A stretch of DNA of 64,000 bases from Gammaproteobacteria bacterium LSUCC0112 (lineage in GTDB: Bacteria; Pseudomonadota; Gammaproteobacteria; Pseudomonadales; Pseudohongiellaceae), in the NCBI GenBank assembly GCA_004535785.1, contig SPIB01000001.1:1435448-1499447 (forward strand), given 5' to 3'. The notes beneath the pieces are model-generated. The model saw only the letters and a program-made list of their open reading frames with translations. It searched no databases and was not told the DNA's origin. A program made the position numbers and the translations under genes. This document shows, piece by piece, positions 46,167-55,972 of the stretch (position 1 is the stretch's first letter; each line of letters opens with the position of its first letter).

Positions 46167-47161
46167 ACACTGCTGATTTCCATGCTGCGCCGGCAATCAA
46201 TGGTGACGCTCTGCCAGACGTGGTGACACCAGCGTCGCCATTAATACTGGTGTTGTTGCCGGTGTTTAACGGCGCCGAGTATCTGGCTGAGCAGCTGGAT
46301 TCCATTTTGAGCCAGACACATCACTCGCTATTGCTGGTGTGCCGGGATGATGGGTCAACGGATACGTCCACAGCCATCCTGACAGAATACCGGAATCTGC
46401 ATGCAGAACGGATGCGTGTAATTGAAGACAACAAAGGCAATCTGGGTGCCAGTGGCAGTTTTTCAGAATTGATGCAATGGTCATTGGATTTTATGCGGTC
46501 ATCGGAACAAGACGTCTATGTGGCATTGTCGGATCAGGATGACATCTGGCACGCAGACAAGCTGGCGATTACCTTGCAGGCAATGACATCCGTCGATGAT
46601 GGATCGCAACCTACGTTGGTTCACAGTGATCTGCATGTGGTTGATAAACAAGGCCAATTGTTGTCATCGTCTCTTCTGGATTTCCAGGGGCTGGATCCGA
46701 CGCGCACCGCATTCTCTGCCCAGTTGATCAGCAATACCGTGACGGGTTGCACCGTTCTGATGAACAAGGCGCTTCTTCAAAAGGCCTTACCGGTACCTGC
46801 TGATGCGATGATGCATGACTGGTGGTTGTCGCTGGTGGCCAGTTGTTTTGGCAGACTGGTATTTGTCAATCGCGCCACCGTAGAGTATCGACAACATGGG
46901 CGCAACACGCTGGGTGCAAGGGCCTACCATCGGCCCGGGCTAAGTTTCAAAACGCTGGGTAAAATTTTCCAGTTAAAGCAGCGGGCGGATGCGCAGAAAT
47001 TGTTTGAACACGTGGCCGCTCAGGCACACTCTTTTCAACAGCGCTTCTCGGCAGAGTTGTCTGATAAAAATCAGCAGCACTTGCACGATGTGATGCGATT
47101 ACCCGCGCTGGGATTGTGGGGGCAGCGTTTACTGTTTCGTCGACTGCGGCGTATCGCTTAG
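46163..47161 (+). CDS. GT2 family glycosyltransferase
   Basis: A 332-residue GT-A fold enzyme with LILVLLPVFNGAEYLAEQLD, the CRDDGSTDTS nucleotide-binding motif, and the ALSDQDDIWH metal motif. This form is common in enzymes adding rhamnose or related sugars to O-antigen. It begins with GTG overlapping the previous stop, so the two act as a pair. Acceptor and donor cannot be read from sequence. Confidence 0.9.
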   Translation: MNTADFHAAPAINGDALPDVVTPASPLILVLLPVFNGAEYLAEQLDSILSQTHHSLLLVCRDDGSTDTSTAILTEYRNLHAERMRVIEDNKGNLGASGSFSELMQWSLDFMRSSEQDVYVALSDQDDIWHADKLAITLQAMTSVDDGSQPTLVHSDLHVVDKQGQLLSSSLLDFQGLDPTRTAFSAQLISNTVTGCTVLMNKALLQKALPVPADAMMHDWWLSLVASCFGRLVFVNRATVEYRQHGRNTLGARAYHRPGLSFKTLGKIFQLKQRADAQKLFEHVAAQAHSFQQRFSAELSDKNQQHLHDVMRLPALGLWGQRLLFRRLRRIA

Positions 47162-47171
47162 CAGCAGACCG

Positions 47172-48044
47172 TCAAGGCAGATTGCGCTGCAACCAGCGCT
47201 TCAGGCGTAACGTGTGACGTGCCAGATAGGGCATTTCCGCCAGCATCTGTGGTGTCACTGGAAATTGCTGAACCCATTTGTCCGGTTTGATCCACAGCGG
47301 TTGTCGATAGTGGATTTTCTCAGGCGTGCTATGCAGGGGTGTGTAGTAACGGCATCCATCAAAAAAGTAATGTGTTACCTGAGAGTGGCGCGTGCGCTGA
47401 TGGTCCAGTTGTTCCGCTCCGCCGTGCAGCAGGTTGGCATGCCAGATCAGCGCATGGCCTTTAGGCATGATACCAATCGACTGCTTGATGCCCAGTGTAC
47501 TCACGTACTCTTCCATGTACCGTTCATAGGCAGCGTAGTGTTCGTAACCGGGTTGCAGGCCGGCATCCTGCATGCTGATCTGCGGTAATTTATGAGTGCC
47601 GGGGTAATAACGCAGCGGGCCGTTGTGCTCATCAATATCCTCAAGCGCAATCCAAACACCCGCCATAAAACCATTCGGCATGCTGCTGAAGTGAATGGTA
47701 TCGGAATGTATTTTCTGTTGCGTGCCAAACGGAAAATTCAAGGTCTGAAAGGGTTTGGGTCGTCGACCAAACAATTGCTCAAGCGCGCCAAGCACATTCG
47801 GATGTGTCGCCAGGGTGTGTGCCGGTTTGACAAATTGCCATGCATCCTGAATACGCGCGCCAAAAGCAGGCGCCCGCAAATGCTCGGGGTTGTAGAGCGG
47901 TAGCAAGGTCTTGACCAGTTCGTCGATGTCACCGTGGTCGAAGCCAAAGTCCACAATGACATAACCGTGCTGCTGAAAATACTCGATCTGCTCGTCACTT
48001 AAATAATCCGGGGTTGCGTGTGACGTACTGCTTTGCTTGAACAT
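47172..48044 (-). CDS. Phytanoyl-CoA dioxygenase (PhyH) family Fe(II)/2-oxoglutarate oxygenase
   Basis: A 290-residue oxygenase with the facial triad His113, Asp115 (KIHSDTIHFS) and His207 (WHANLLHGG), and Arg219 for 2-oxoglutarate binding. All are present, so it should be active. It lies seven bases after the giant glycosyltransferase on the same strand, which points to hydroxylation of a sugar, lipid or glycan part rather than phytanoyl-CoA. The ATG at 48044 gives the family-like beginning; the longer frame to 48287 runs inside the glycosyltransferase gene. Confidence 0.87.
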   Translation of the reverse strand: MFKQSSTSHATPDYLSDEQIEYFQQHGYVIVDFGFDHGDIDELVKTLLPLYNPEHLRAPAFGARIQDAWQFVKPAHTLATHPNVLGALEQLFGRRPKPFQTLNFPFGTQQKIHSDTIHFSSMPNGFMAGVWIALEDIDEHNGPLRYYPGTHKLPQISMQDAGLQPGYEHYAAYERYMEEYVSTLGIKQSIGIMPKGHALIWHANLLHGGAEQLDHQRTRHSQVTHYFFDGCRYYTPLHSTPEKIHYRQPLWIKPDKWVQQFPVTPQMLAEMPYLARHTLRLKRWLQRNLP

Positions 48045-48051
48045 ACTGCCT

Positions 48052-51000
48052 CTACTGTTGTGTGCGGCGCCTGCTGATGATGCGCTCGATACTCTGCAGT
48101 CGCTGGCGCATGCGTTCACCGACTGCCGCCGCAGAAAACTCCTGATGAATGGTCTTGTGTGCCTGCTCGCCCAAGGCTTTGACCCGAGCCGGGTTGCGTG
48201 CCAGATCGCGCATTTCATGGGCGGCATGATCAACATCCGGTACCGCCCAATGCTGATGCGCTTCGTATGGGCCGTAGTCTTTGCCAAGGGTTTTCAGGGT
48301 GTATTGAATCGCAACACAGTTGTTGCTGCGCATGTACTCTGTGTTTCCAGACCAGCCAGTCAATAATGCAACTTTGCCCAGCGACATCGCTTCTGCCGGT
48401 CCGAGGCCAAAGCCTTCTGCATGATGCAATGACACATAACAGTCGCAGCAATTGATCAGTGAGTCGATCTGTGCGCGGTCATAATGCGTGTCAAGCAGCA
48501 CAATATTCTGATAATCCCCGACAAGACTGCGCAAGACTTTAAGACTGCCCTCATCGGCGTTGTTAATTTTGATCAATAACAGCACGGAGGAATCGTTGGC
48601 TTCAAAGGCTTTCTGGAACGCCATGATGGATCCAAACGGATTCTTGCGCTGAGCAATACTGTGTGTATCAAACATGCTGATAAACACAAATGCCGTGTCA
48701 GGAATGCCAAAATATGCGCGCGAATACAGATGTGCGCCATTCATATCCACGTTGATAATGTGCGGAATGGTCACCACAGGGATGGGGGATTTGGCGGCAA
48801 CAGCCTGATTCACGTAAGCCGATGGCACCCACACTTCGTCCAGCAGATCAAAACTCTCCAGCCAACGGTCGGGGAACTCCGGCATTTCCCATGCCCAGAA
48901 GCCGATGTTGTAGTGTTCTCCAAACCAGGTCTTACCCAGATCCTTCATCACCCCGGGTGTGTGATCGGCATTGATATGTATCAGGTTGATGCCGTACTGC
49001 GGGCTGGAAATCTCACGATGTTGCCAACGCAGATTATCCATACGTGATGGATTGCCCTTCTCGTAGTTCAAAATGCCAAAAGGTACCCCGGAGGCTTCCA
49101 GTGCGGCAGCATTGCCGCGCGCGGCTTCGCCGACACCCATGCTGGCGCGGATATAAGCAATCAGGTGCACACCGCTGTTGTGGTTTGCAACAGCAGCTTC
49201 CTCAACGACTCCCGTGGTTTCGGCTTGCGACGCCGGGGCGGTCACTGATGCGGGGACGGGTGCCAGAACATAGTCTTCACGCGTCAAATCGATGTTGGGA
49301 TTAAAGTACGGATCACCACCGAGGAAGCGATGCTGCCAGCGATCCCACATGGCTCTTTCATCCTGCCCGATAGGTTTGCTTTGTCGGCTGACGCTTTCGT
49401 GATGGATTAGTCGGCTGTGTGGTGTCCATACATTACGTAGTCCGGCTTCCAATGCGCGCATACACAGGTCTATGTCATTGCCAACAATGGACAGTTGTTC
49501 ATCAAAACGCCCGAGTTGTTCAAAGCGATCTCGCCTGATCATCTGGCAGGCGCCGGTATTGCCGGAGACTTCGCGAACACAGTTGTCCAGTTCGTGATAA
49601 ATGCCTTTGCCGGGCAACTGTTTGTGGAACAAATGTCGGGCACCACCGCCGTGATCGACCAAAAACACGCCGCCATGCTGAATAGCGCCATTGGGGTACA
49701 GCAGCAGTGCGCCCACCGTGCCCACGTCATCTCTCGATGCCTGGGCCACGAGTTCTTCCAGCCAGTCAGGCTGAATGATTTCAATATCATCATTCAGGAA
49801 CAGCAGCAGCTCTCCATGACTGTTTTCGACACCGATGTTGTTCAATCGCGACCAGTTAAACGCTTCATTGCAGTCAATTACCACGGCACCCTGTTCGTGT
49901 GCATAACGAATGCCGTCCGGGAAATTGCCGCGGCTGTTGTCCAGAATGATCACTTCGATGGCCGGATAGGTACTGGTTTTCAGCGTGTCGAGGCAGGGTT
50001 TCAGAAAACGCATATTGCCCGTGGTCGGGATAATGATGGACACCAGAGGCGTATCTGTCTGTGACCACTGCACACGTCGGCACTCGCTGCCTGCAATCCG
50101 CTGCACCTGCGCCGGGCGTGCATGTTTTTCAAAGTGCTGTGTCAGTATCAGAGATTCAGCTGCCAATTGATACTCGCGAACTGCGGCGGTGTGCTCAGGC
50201 GCGCTCCATAATATGTCGGCAATGCGTAACACGTTGGTAAAACTGCACTGGGTTCCCAGATCCAGCAATACAGCAAAACGCCAGCTGTCTGCTTGTGAGT
50301 TAACGGGGTCCAGAGCAGCAAGGTGCCGGGTCGCTGCAAAAAATACATCACCAATATAATTCTGACTGCACAGCAGATCAGGTGACCAATCAGTGGTAAA
50401 CCATGGCGTTTGATGATGACCGTTGTTATCGATCAGATCATGGTCTGTGTAGAGCAATACTGTGTTGTCCTGCCAAGCAAATGCTACCCGCCACAGGCAA
50501 TCGGAGCGCAGCGTTTCGCCCGCAACAAGCAAACATACAGCAGTAGATTGAGTTGACTGCAGCGCTGGCCATATTTCTGTGGGGCTTATGATGCTGGCCG
50601 CGGGCAACACGGTCGACATCAACTCACGGATTGTTGACTGGTCTGACGCGGGCGCCGAAATCAGGCACTCAAAACCGGAGCAAGTCTGTGCGGCAAGACT
50701 GACAAGTGTTGCGCGCAACGCTGACACTTGTTGGGCGTGCGTACCGATGGATTCATCCACATGCACGAGTATGGTAAACGATCGGTTGGCAGGGACGGGA
50801 GTTTGTGATTGTGCGCGCAAGGCCTCCACATCGGGGGTCGTGTCGCGAAGCCAACGCTGATAAACAGTTGCTGACGGCTGAAAAACAAAATGGCGTGAGA
50901 TACGTATCTGTTGTCCCTGATCATCGCTTGCAACCAGACTCAACTGATGCGGTCCCGGCGTCAGGTCGGTGGTGCTGATGAGTCGCGCAAAACCGATGCG

Positions 51001-52683
51001 CTGGGCATCTTCAAGTCGCTCGTGTGCCGGTAACGGCTGTATGTCGTGGAACAGATCCTGATCAACAAAAATCTGCACTCGGCTGACAGGGTGATTTGAC
51101 CATGCCCAAGCTTGTACCGTGAAATGATCTGGCAACACGCTGTTGTCAGCGACTGGAGATACAATGCCGGCTTGAATCGAATGTTGGTGAACAGTAGATG
51201 GTAAAACGGATCCGCGGCGAGGTAAGACTGCAGCCACCAGTTTTTTCAGCCGATGGCGTAACCAACGATAAGGCGCGGTGACCCGCCATGAAAATGAATT
51301 GAGAATTTCTCTGACACCACGATCCAATTGTTCATGGGCAAGGTTCAGTGAAATATAGTCGCTTTGTAATAATTGCAACGTGTGTTCAATGTGTTGCAAT
51401 TGCTGTGTGGTGTGAGCAAGGGTTACTTTCGCGTTTTCAAGTTCACTGATTTTCTGTTCAAGCTGTGCCTGGGTGCCCGACAGCTCTTGTTTTGTTACCA
51501 CAAGTGAAGTCTGCGTCGAAGTGAGATGCTCATTCGCCTGATTAAGCGCTGTATATGACAACTCAAGCTCTGACTGCAATTGCTCAATGACGCTGGTGAG
51601 TTGTTGTTTGTCAGAGTGCAGCGCCGAAATATCCTGTCGTAGCAACTCGGTGCCGCGTTGCAGGGATGCTATCTCTGCATGCAGCGTCAGATTATTTTCC
51701 TGCAAGGTGTTTGCTGAGGCGCTGAGCAAGTCAGCCTCGCCACGCAGGTCCGCAAGATTGCGCTGCAAGGTTAAAAACTCGGCTTGTTTAGCCTTGAGTT
51801 TTGCTTGCACCTGTTCAAGTTGATTGCGTGTTTTGTTCAGTTCTGTGGTGCGAGTTTCGAGTAAGTGATGGCTCTCACCCAATTCATCATGCAGCTTGGT
51901 CAGTGCCGGTGTTTGATCAATCAGTCCCAGCAGGGCATTCCACTGCGCACCACTCCAGCGCAGGCGCCATTTCTCCAGGAGTCTGGCGCGTGCGTCAGCA
52001 CTGGGGTGTCCGGCTTGATAACGTTGCTGGTGTTGTTCGAGCATGGTGCGAGAATCGCCGCCCATGCGGTAATAGGCACCCACGTTGTTGATCAATGTGA
52101 ATCCGGTATGTTCTGCGCATTGCAACCAGAAGTCCCAATCCTCGTAAATAGGCAGTGACTCATCAAAACAACAGCCCAGATCCAGCAGTTCGCGTGAAAA
52201 CAGTGCTGCATGAATGGGGATAAAATTATCGCGCCGCAACCGCGTGAGATCAAACGGAACCGCAATGACATCCTTGGTTGCTGTGCCTTGCTCGTCGACC
52301 ATTTGGGTCGCGCTGTAGACAACGTTGACGGCGGGATCTGCCAACATCGCTGACATCAGCGATTGCAGGTGCCCGGCATCTATCCAGTCATCGTCATCCA
52401 GAAACAACAGATAATCGCCTTGTGCGGCTTTTAATCCAGCGTTGGCAGCTTTGGGACGATCCAGTTGTTTGCCGGTGCAGACGACACGCAGCGAGACGTG
52501 TGCTGGCAGTGCCGGTACAGTGATCGCGCCGGTGCCCAATGCATCAACAAGCACCAACTCAATATTTTTCCAGCCCTGGCTGCAGATTGAATTCAGTGTT
52601 TGTGCCAATGTCGGGCGGTTAACACTGCGGCAAATAATTGAAATGAGCGCAGGGCCTTTTTCAGAGCGCAAGGGTTTTTCCAT
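48052..52683 (-). CDS. Giant multi-module glycosyltransferase (GT2, coiled coil, GT2-like, GT2, GT4)
   Basis: A 1,543-residue protein. Residues 1-230 are a GT2 module (LISIICRSVNRPTLAQTLNS, FLDDDDWID). About 265-465 is a long coiled coil rich in Leu, Gln and Glu, followed by SFSWRVTAPYRWLRHR, a motif found after coiled coils in such proteins. About 640-800 is a weaker GT2-like segment; 880-1120 is a clear GT2 module (LVSIIIPTTGNMRFLKPCLD, FLNDDIEI). From 1166 a GT4 module follows (GVGEAARGNAAALEASGV, SLHHAEGFGLGPAEAMSLG, with the E-x7-E nucleotide site). It probably builds several linkages of one surface glycan. Confidence 0.88.
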   Translation of the reverse strand: MEKPLRSEKGPALISIICRSVNRPTLAQTLNSICSQGWKNIELVLVDALGTGAITVPALPAHVSLRVVCTGKQLDRPKAANAGLKAAQGDYLLFLDDDDWIDAGHLQSLMSAMLADPAVNVVYSATQMVDEQGTATKDVIAVPFDLTRLRRDNFIPIHAALFSRELLDLGCCFDESLPIYEDWDFWLQCAEHTGFTLINNVGAYYRMGGDSRTMLEQHQQRYQAGHPSADARARLLEKWRLRWSGAQWNALLGLIDQTPALTKLHDELGESHHLLETRTTELNKTRNQLEQVQAKLKAKQAEFLTLQRNLADLRGEADLLSASANTLQENNLTLHAEIASLQRGTELLRQDISALHSDKQQLTSVIEQLQSELELSYTALNQANEHLTSTQTSLVVTKQELSGTQAQLEQKISELENAKVTLAHTTQQLQHIEHTLQLLQSDYISLNLAHEQLDRGVREILNSFSWRVTAPYRWLRHRLKKLVAAVLPRRGSVLPSTVHQHSIQAGIVSPVADNSVLPDHFTVQAWAWSNHPVSRVQIFVDQDLFHDIQPLPAHERLEDAQRIGFARLISTTDLTPGPHQLSLVASDDQGQQIRISRHFVFQPSATVYQRWLRDTTPDVEALRAQSQTPVPANRSFTILVHVDESIGTHAQQVSALRATLVSLAAQTCSGFECLISAPASDQSTIRELMSTVLPAASIISPTEIWPALQSTQSTAVCLLVAGETLRSDCLWRVAFAWQDNTVLLYTDHDLIDNNGHHQTPWFTTDWSPDLLCSQNYIGDVFFAATRHLAALDPVNSQADSWRFAVLLDLGTQCSFTNVLRIADILWSAPEHTAAVREYQLAAESLILTQHFEKHARPAQVQRIAGSECRRVQWSQTDTPLVSIIIPTTGNMRFLKPCLDTLKTSTYPAIEVIILDNSRGNFPDGIRYAHEQGAVVIDCNEAFNWSRLNNIGVENSHGELLLFLNDDIEIIQPDWLEELVAQASRDDVGTVGALLLYPNGAIQHGGVFLVDHGGGARHLFHKQLPGKGIYHELDNCVREVSGNTGACQMIRRDRFEQLGRFDEQLSIVGNDIDLCMRALEAGLRNVWTPHSRLIHHESVSRQSKPIGQDERAMWDRWQHRFLGGDPYFNPNIDLTREDYVLAPVPASVTAPASQAETTGVVEEAAVANHNSGVHLIAYIRASMGVGEAARGNAAALEASGVPFGILNYEKGNPSRMDNLRWQHREISSPQYGINLIHINADHTPGVMKDLGKTWFGEHYNIGFWAWEMPEFPDRWLESFDLLDEVWVPSAYVNQAVAAKSPIPVVTIPHIINVDMNGAHLYSRAYFGIPDTAFVFISMFDTHSIAQRKNPFGSIMAFQKAFEANDSSVLLLIKINNADEGSLKVLRSLVGDYQNIVLLDTHYDRAQIDSLINCCDCYVSLHHAEGFGLGPAEAMSLGKVALLTGWSGNTEYMRSNNCVAIQYTLKTLGKDYGPYEAHQHWAVPDVDHAAHEMRDLARNPARVKALGEQAHKTIHQEFSAAAVGERMRQRLQSIERIISRRRTQQ

Positions 52684-52691
52684 TCGTCGGA

Positions 52692-53393
52692 TCAGCTCAA
52701 TATCTGCAAACGATTAACCAGCGAACCCAGCACTTCTGCAATAAAATCCAGGAACAGCGTGTCCAGTTCATCGTTGAAATAGTCTTGTGACTGATTGCCT
52801 ATCGCCAAAATGGCGAGCAGGTTGTTGCCATGCGTGACCGGGCACAAAGCCGCTGAACGCAGTGCTGGCAACATATCAGGGAACAGCAATTGTGATGTTT
52901 CCTTATCGAGTTGTTGGCACAGAACGCGTTTGCTTCGAAACAGCGACGGGAAGCGCTTTTGCAACTCACTCGCCGTTGCCGGGGTATCCACCAATATCAG
53001 TTTGCAGGCATCAATACCGGGCTGAGTTGCCAGATTACACTCGGTGACACTGGCCAGTTGCACTAGATTGTCTTCTTCGAGCAGCATCAGGATCAGGTTG
53101 CGCGTGACGCTGAAAAGCTGATCGTTGTAGCGCGCGTTTTCCAGCAATGCATTCAGGGTATGACGTGATTCGATACTGCGATCTCTGAGAATTTTTACCT
53201 GGCGTTCCAGCAGCGACACGGCTTTTCCGCTTTCATGGGGTACGGTCATGTCGGCCAGTAGCGCATCGCGGTCGCTGAAGAAATCAGGATTGGCTTTCAG
53301 GTAGGCAGCAACGTCTTCAGCATCCAGCACCGGGGGTTTATCATCATGTCCGGAGCTTCCCGACTTGCGGGCGGGCGAGAACTCATTGCTCAT
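52692..53393 (-). CDS. DUF484 family (GAF-like) protein
   Basis: A 233-residue DUF484 protein with PVLDAEDVAAYLKANPDFF near the N-terminus, the helix SLLERQVKILRDRSIESR, and a C-terminal GAF-like domain. DUF484 genes normally sit between dapF and xerC. Here dapF is in place (55 bases upstream) but xerC is missing, and the glycosyltransferase gene comes directly after. Function unknown. Confidence 0.9.
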   Translation of the reverse strand: MSNEFSPARKSGSSGHDDKPPVLDAEDVAAYLKANPDFFSDRDALLADMTVPHESGKAVSLLERQVKILRDRSIESRHTLNALLENARYNDQLFSVTRNLILMLLEEDNLVQLASVTECNLATQPGIDACKLILVDTPATASELQKRFPSLFRSKRVLCQQLDKETSQLLFPDMLPALRSAALCPVTHGNNLLAILAIGNQSQDYFNDELDTLFLDFIAEVLGSLVNRLQILS

Positions 53394-53448
53394 ATCAGCT
53401 TCCTGTTAAGTTTGTTGTTATCCATTATGTGCGATCAACGCTACCGGT

Positions 53449-54321
53449 TTACAGCAGCAGTACCCCTTCATACACCATGGTGGCCGGCCCTGTCATCAAC
53501 ACCGCTGACTCGGCGCCATGCCACTCAATTTCAAGTTCGCCACCTGTCAGTATGGCCCGAACTCTGCTGTCCAGCAGACCGGCCTTGATGCCACACACCA
53601 CCGCTGCACAGGTGCCGGTGCCGCAGGCCTCGGTTTCGCCTGCGCCGCGCTCAAACACTCGCAGCCGGATTGTACTGCGATCAATTATCTGCATAAAGCC
53701 AACGTTGACGCCCTTCGGAAACGATGGCCATTCACACAATACCGCGCCAAGCGTAGAAACGGGTGCGTGCTCGCAGTCCGCCACGTTGAGAACGATGTGT
53801 GGATTACCCATTGATACTGCCTGGAAGGTGACATCGGTCATGATCTCAGAGCCGGGTTGTTGCGGCACAGTCAGTGTATAAAAGGGCTGTTGAGGTTCGA
53901 TGTTAAAGGGCAGGGATGCCGGGGAAAAATCCGGTGCCCCCATGTCGACAGTCACCTGGCCGTCTTGATGGCTATGCAACTCCAGCAATCTGTTCATGGT
54001 TTGCACCCTGATCGGGCTGCGAGCAATCAAACCCCGGTGCAACACATAACGTGCAAAGCAGCGCGCGCCGTTGCCACAATGTTCGACCTCGCTACCGTCG
54101 GGATTAAAAATGCGGTAACTGAAGTCGGCATCAGGTCGTAAAGGCGGTCCGATAATCAGTAGCTGATCAAAACCGATGCCACGTTTGCGATCACCAAGCT
54201 GGCGAACTTGTGCGGGGCTGAGATCGATTGGATGCGAAATGGTATCCAGCACCACAAAGTCATTGCCGAGGCCATGCATTTTGGTAAAGGGAACGCGTTG
54301 TATCGATTTGGATTGTGTCAT
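53449..54321 (-). CDS. dapF: Diaminopimelate epimerase
   Basis: A 290-residue cofactor-independent racemase that converts LL- to meso-diaminopimelate for lysine and peptidoglycan synthesis. Both catalytic cysteines are seen, in VEHCGNGARC and EACGTGTCAA. The start MTQSKSIQRVPFTKMHGLGN at 54321 fits the family; the longer frame overlaps lysA. It follows the lysA stop by four bases. Confidence 0.95.
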   Translation of the reverse strand: MTQSKSIQRVPFTKMHGLGNDFVVLDTISHPIDLSPAQVRQLGDRKRGIGFDQLLIIGPPLRPDADFSYRIFNPDGSEVEHCGNGARCFARYVLHRGLIARSPIRVQTMNRLLELHSHQDGQVTVDMGAPDFSPASLPFNIEPQQPFYTLTVPQQPGSEIMTDVTFQAVSMGNPHIVLNVADCEHAPVSTLGAVLCEWPSFPKGVNVGFMQIIDRSTIRLRVFERGAGETEACGTGTCAAVVCGIKAGLLDSRVRAILTGGELEIEWHGAESAVLMTGPATMVYEGVLLL

Positions 54322-54325
54322 GGAG

Positions 54326-55594
54326 TCAGTCTGCCAGGACTTGTTCGAGACTGAGCTGATAGTCAATGGTTTCCCTCTGGCGAACCACAGTGGCACGGTA
54401 GTTGTCGACCATGACTTCGGCCGCACGATTTCGGGTGTTGTAATTGGAGCTCATCACAAAGCCATAAGCACCTGCCGAGCGTACTGCCAGAAGATCCCCG
54501 GCGGCAATACTCAATGTGCGTTCTTTACCAAGAAAGTCACCAGACTCACAGACCGGTCCTACCACATCGTAGGTATACGATGGGCGCAGCGCCTGTTCTG
54601 CATCGGAGTGATGCTGACGGACAGGCACGATTTCCTGCCACGCGCCATATAAGGACGGTCTCAGCAGATCGTTCATGGCGGCATCAATGATTGCAAAGTG
54701 CTTGTGTGCGGTATGTTTAAGGAACTCAACTCGCGTCAACAGGATGCCGGCATTGGCACAAATCGACCGACCCGGTTCCATGATCAGCGTCAATTGACGG
54801 CCTTGAATTTTTTCCCTAACGGCGCTGATCAGTGCACCCGGTTCCGGTGGCGTTTCCTGGTTGTATACCACGCCAAGCCCGCCCCCGATATCAAGGTGTT
54901 TGAGCCTGATGCCCGCCTCGGCAAGCCTGTCAACCAGAGCCAGAATTTTGTCGATTGCGTCCAGATAAGGCGCAATGCTGGTCAGTTGCGAGCCGATATG
55001 GCAGTCAATGCCGGTGATATCAATGTTGCTCATCAGCGCAGCACGCTGATAAACCGCAAATGCTGCAGCAATATCGATACCAAATTTATTTTCTTTCAAG
55101 CCCGTCGAAATATAAGGGTGTGTGCCGGCATCAACATCCGGATTAACACGTAATGAGATTGCTGCGCGCTTGCCCAATCGTTGAGCCACAGCATTGATCC
55201 TGTCCAGTTCGGCATCGGATTCCACGTTGAAACACAGAATACCGGCGTTTAATGCCTGTTCAATCTCTGACTCGGTTTTGCCAAGTCCTGAAAAAATAAC
55301 TTTGGCCGCATCACCGCCTGCACGCAGCACGCGGGTTAATTCACCGCCGGACACAATATCAAAACCGGCTCCCTGTCGGGCAAGTACATTGAGCACGGCC
55401 AGGTTGGAATTGGCTTTGACAGCAAAACAGGTGAGGTGCTCAATGCCTTCAAACGCCTGCTCGTAAGCCAGCAGGTTATGCTCCAGTGCCGCTTTGGAGT
55501 AGATGTAACAGGGGGTGCCAAATTGTTCCGCAAGGGTACTTAAGGGCAGATTCTCAGCTGACAGCTCGCCGTTCTGATATTGAAATGGGTTCAT
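54326..55594 (-). CDS. lysA: Diaminopimelate decarboxylase
   Basis: A 422-residue fold-III PLP enzyme catalysing the last step of lysine synthesis. Visible are the PLP lysine in CFAVKANSN, the phosphate loop HLDIGGGLGV, the EPGRS motif, the active-site VCESGDFL cysteine and AGAYGFVMSSNYN. AGGA is four bases before the ATG at 55594. Upstream, its first 41 bases overlap the end of the lptM gene. It is co-transcribed with dapF. Confidence 0.96.
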   Translation of the reverse strand: MNPFQYQNGELSAENLPLSTLAEQFGTPCYIYSKAALEHNLLAYEQAFEGIEHLTCFAVKANSNLAVLNVLARQGAGFDIVSGGELTRVLRAGGDAAKVIFSGLGKTESEIEQALNAGILCFNVESDAELDRINAVAQRLGKRAAISLRVNPDVDAGTHPYISTGLKENKFGIDIAAAFAVYQRAALMSNIDITGIDCHIGSQLTSIAPYLDAIDKILALVDRLAEAGIRLKHLDIGGGLGVVYNQETPPEPGALISAVREKIQGRQLTLIMEPGRSICANAGILLTRVEFLKHTAHKHFAIIDAAMNDLLRPSLYGAWQEIVPVRQHHSDAEQALRPSYTYDVVGPVCESGDFLGKERTLSIAAGDLLAVRSAGAYGFVMSSNYNTRNRAAEVMVDNYRATVVRQRETIDYQLSLEQVLAD

Positions 55595-55736
55595 GGTGTC
55601 CTGAATCGGTAATCGGCAAACTCCAGGATTGGGCAGGGGGTAAGGATGCAGGTCGTTGCAGCGGCCCTTTTTGGCCGCAGGCACTCAATCCGCCTGTCGT
55701 GAGGCTGATGATGATAATGAGTGCTGCTCTGTACAC
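55554..55736 (-). CDS. lptM: LptM-type small lipoprotein
   Basis: A 60-residue lipoprotein. The N-terminal signal ends in LSACGQKGPLQRP, the lipobox plus the CGQKGPL signature of the LptM (YifL) family, which assists oxidative maturation of the LptD outer-membrane translocon. It is the usual first gene before lysA and dapF. The frame continues 41 bases into lysA, which is unusual but not implausible. Too short for many gene finders, so easily missed. Confidence 0.8.
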   Translation of the reverse strand: MYRAALIIIISLTTGGLSACGQKGPLQRPASLPPAQSWSLPITDSGHHEPISISERRAVS

Positions 55737-55972
55737 CTGTTGAGTCCCCGCAGTCTGTGGTTTTGCCTGTTTGGTTGCTCGCGATTATAGCCGGTAATAT
55801 CCGGTGCGGCTAATCCAGCCTTAAAACATCAGGGTTTTTTGTGGTCAATTAGCCATCTGGCTAGTCGCTCGTCTTGCGCACATGTGCGACAGTTCGTGTT
55901 TACCAAACTTACAACAATATAGGTATGCTTGCCCGAATAGTGACAACTGGCGAGACGGCAGGGAGTAAACGG

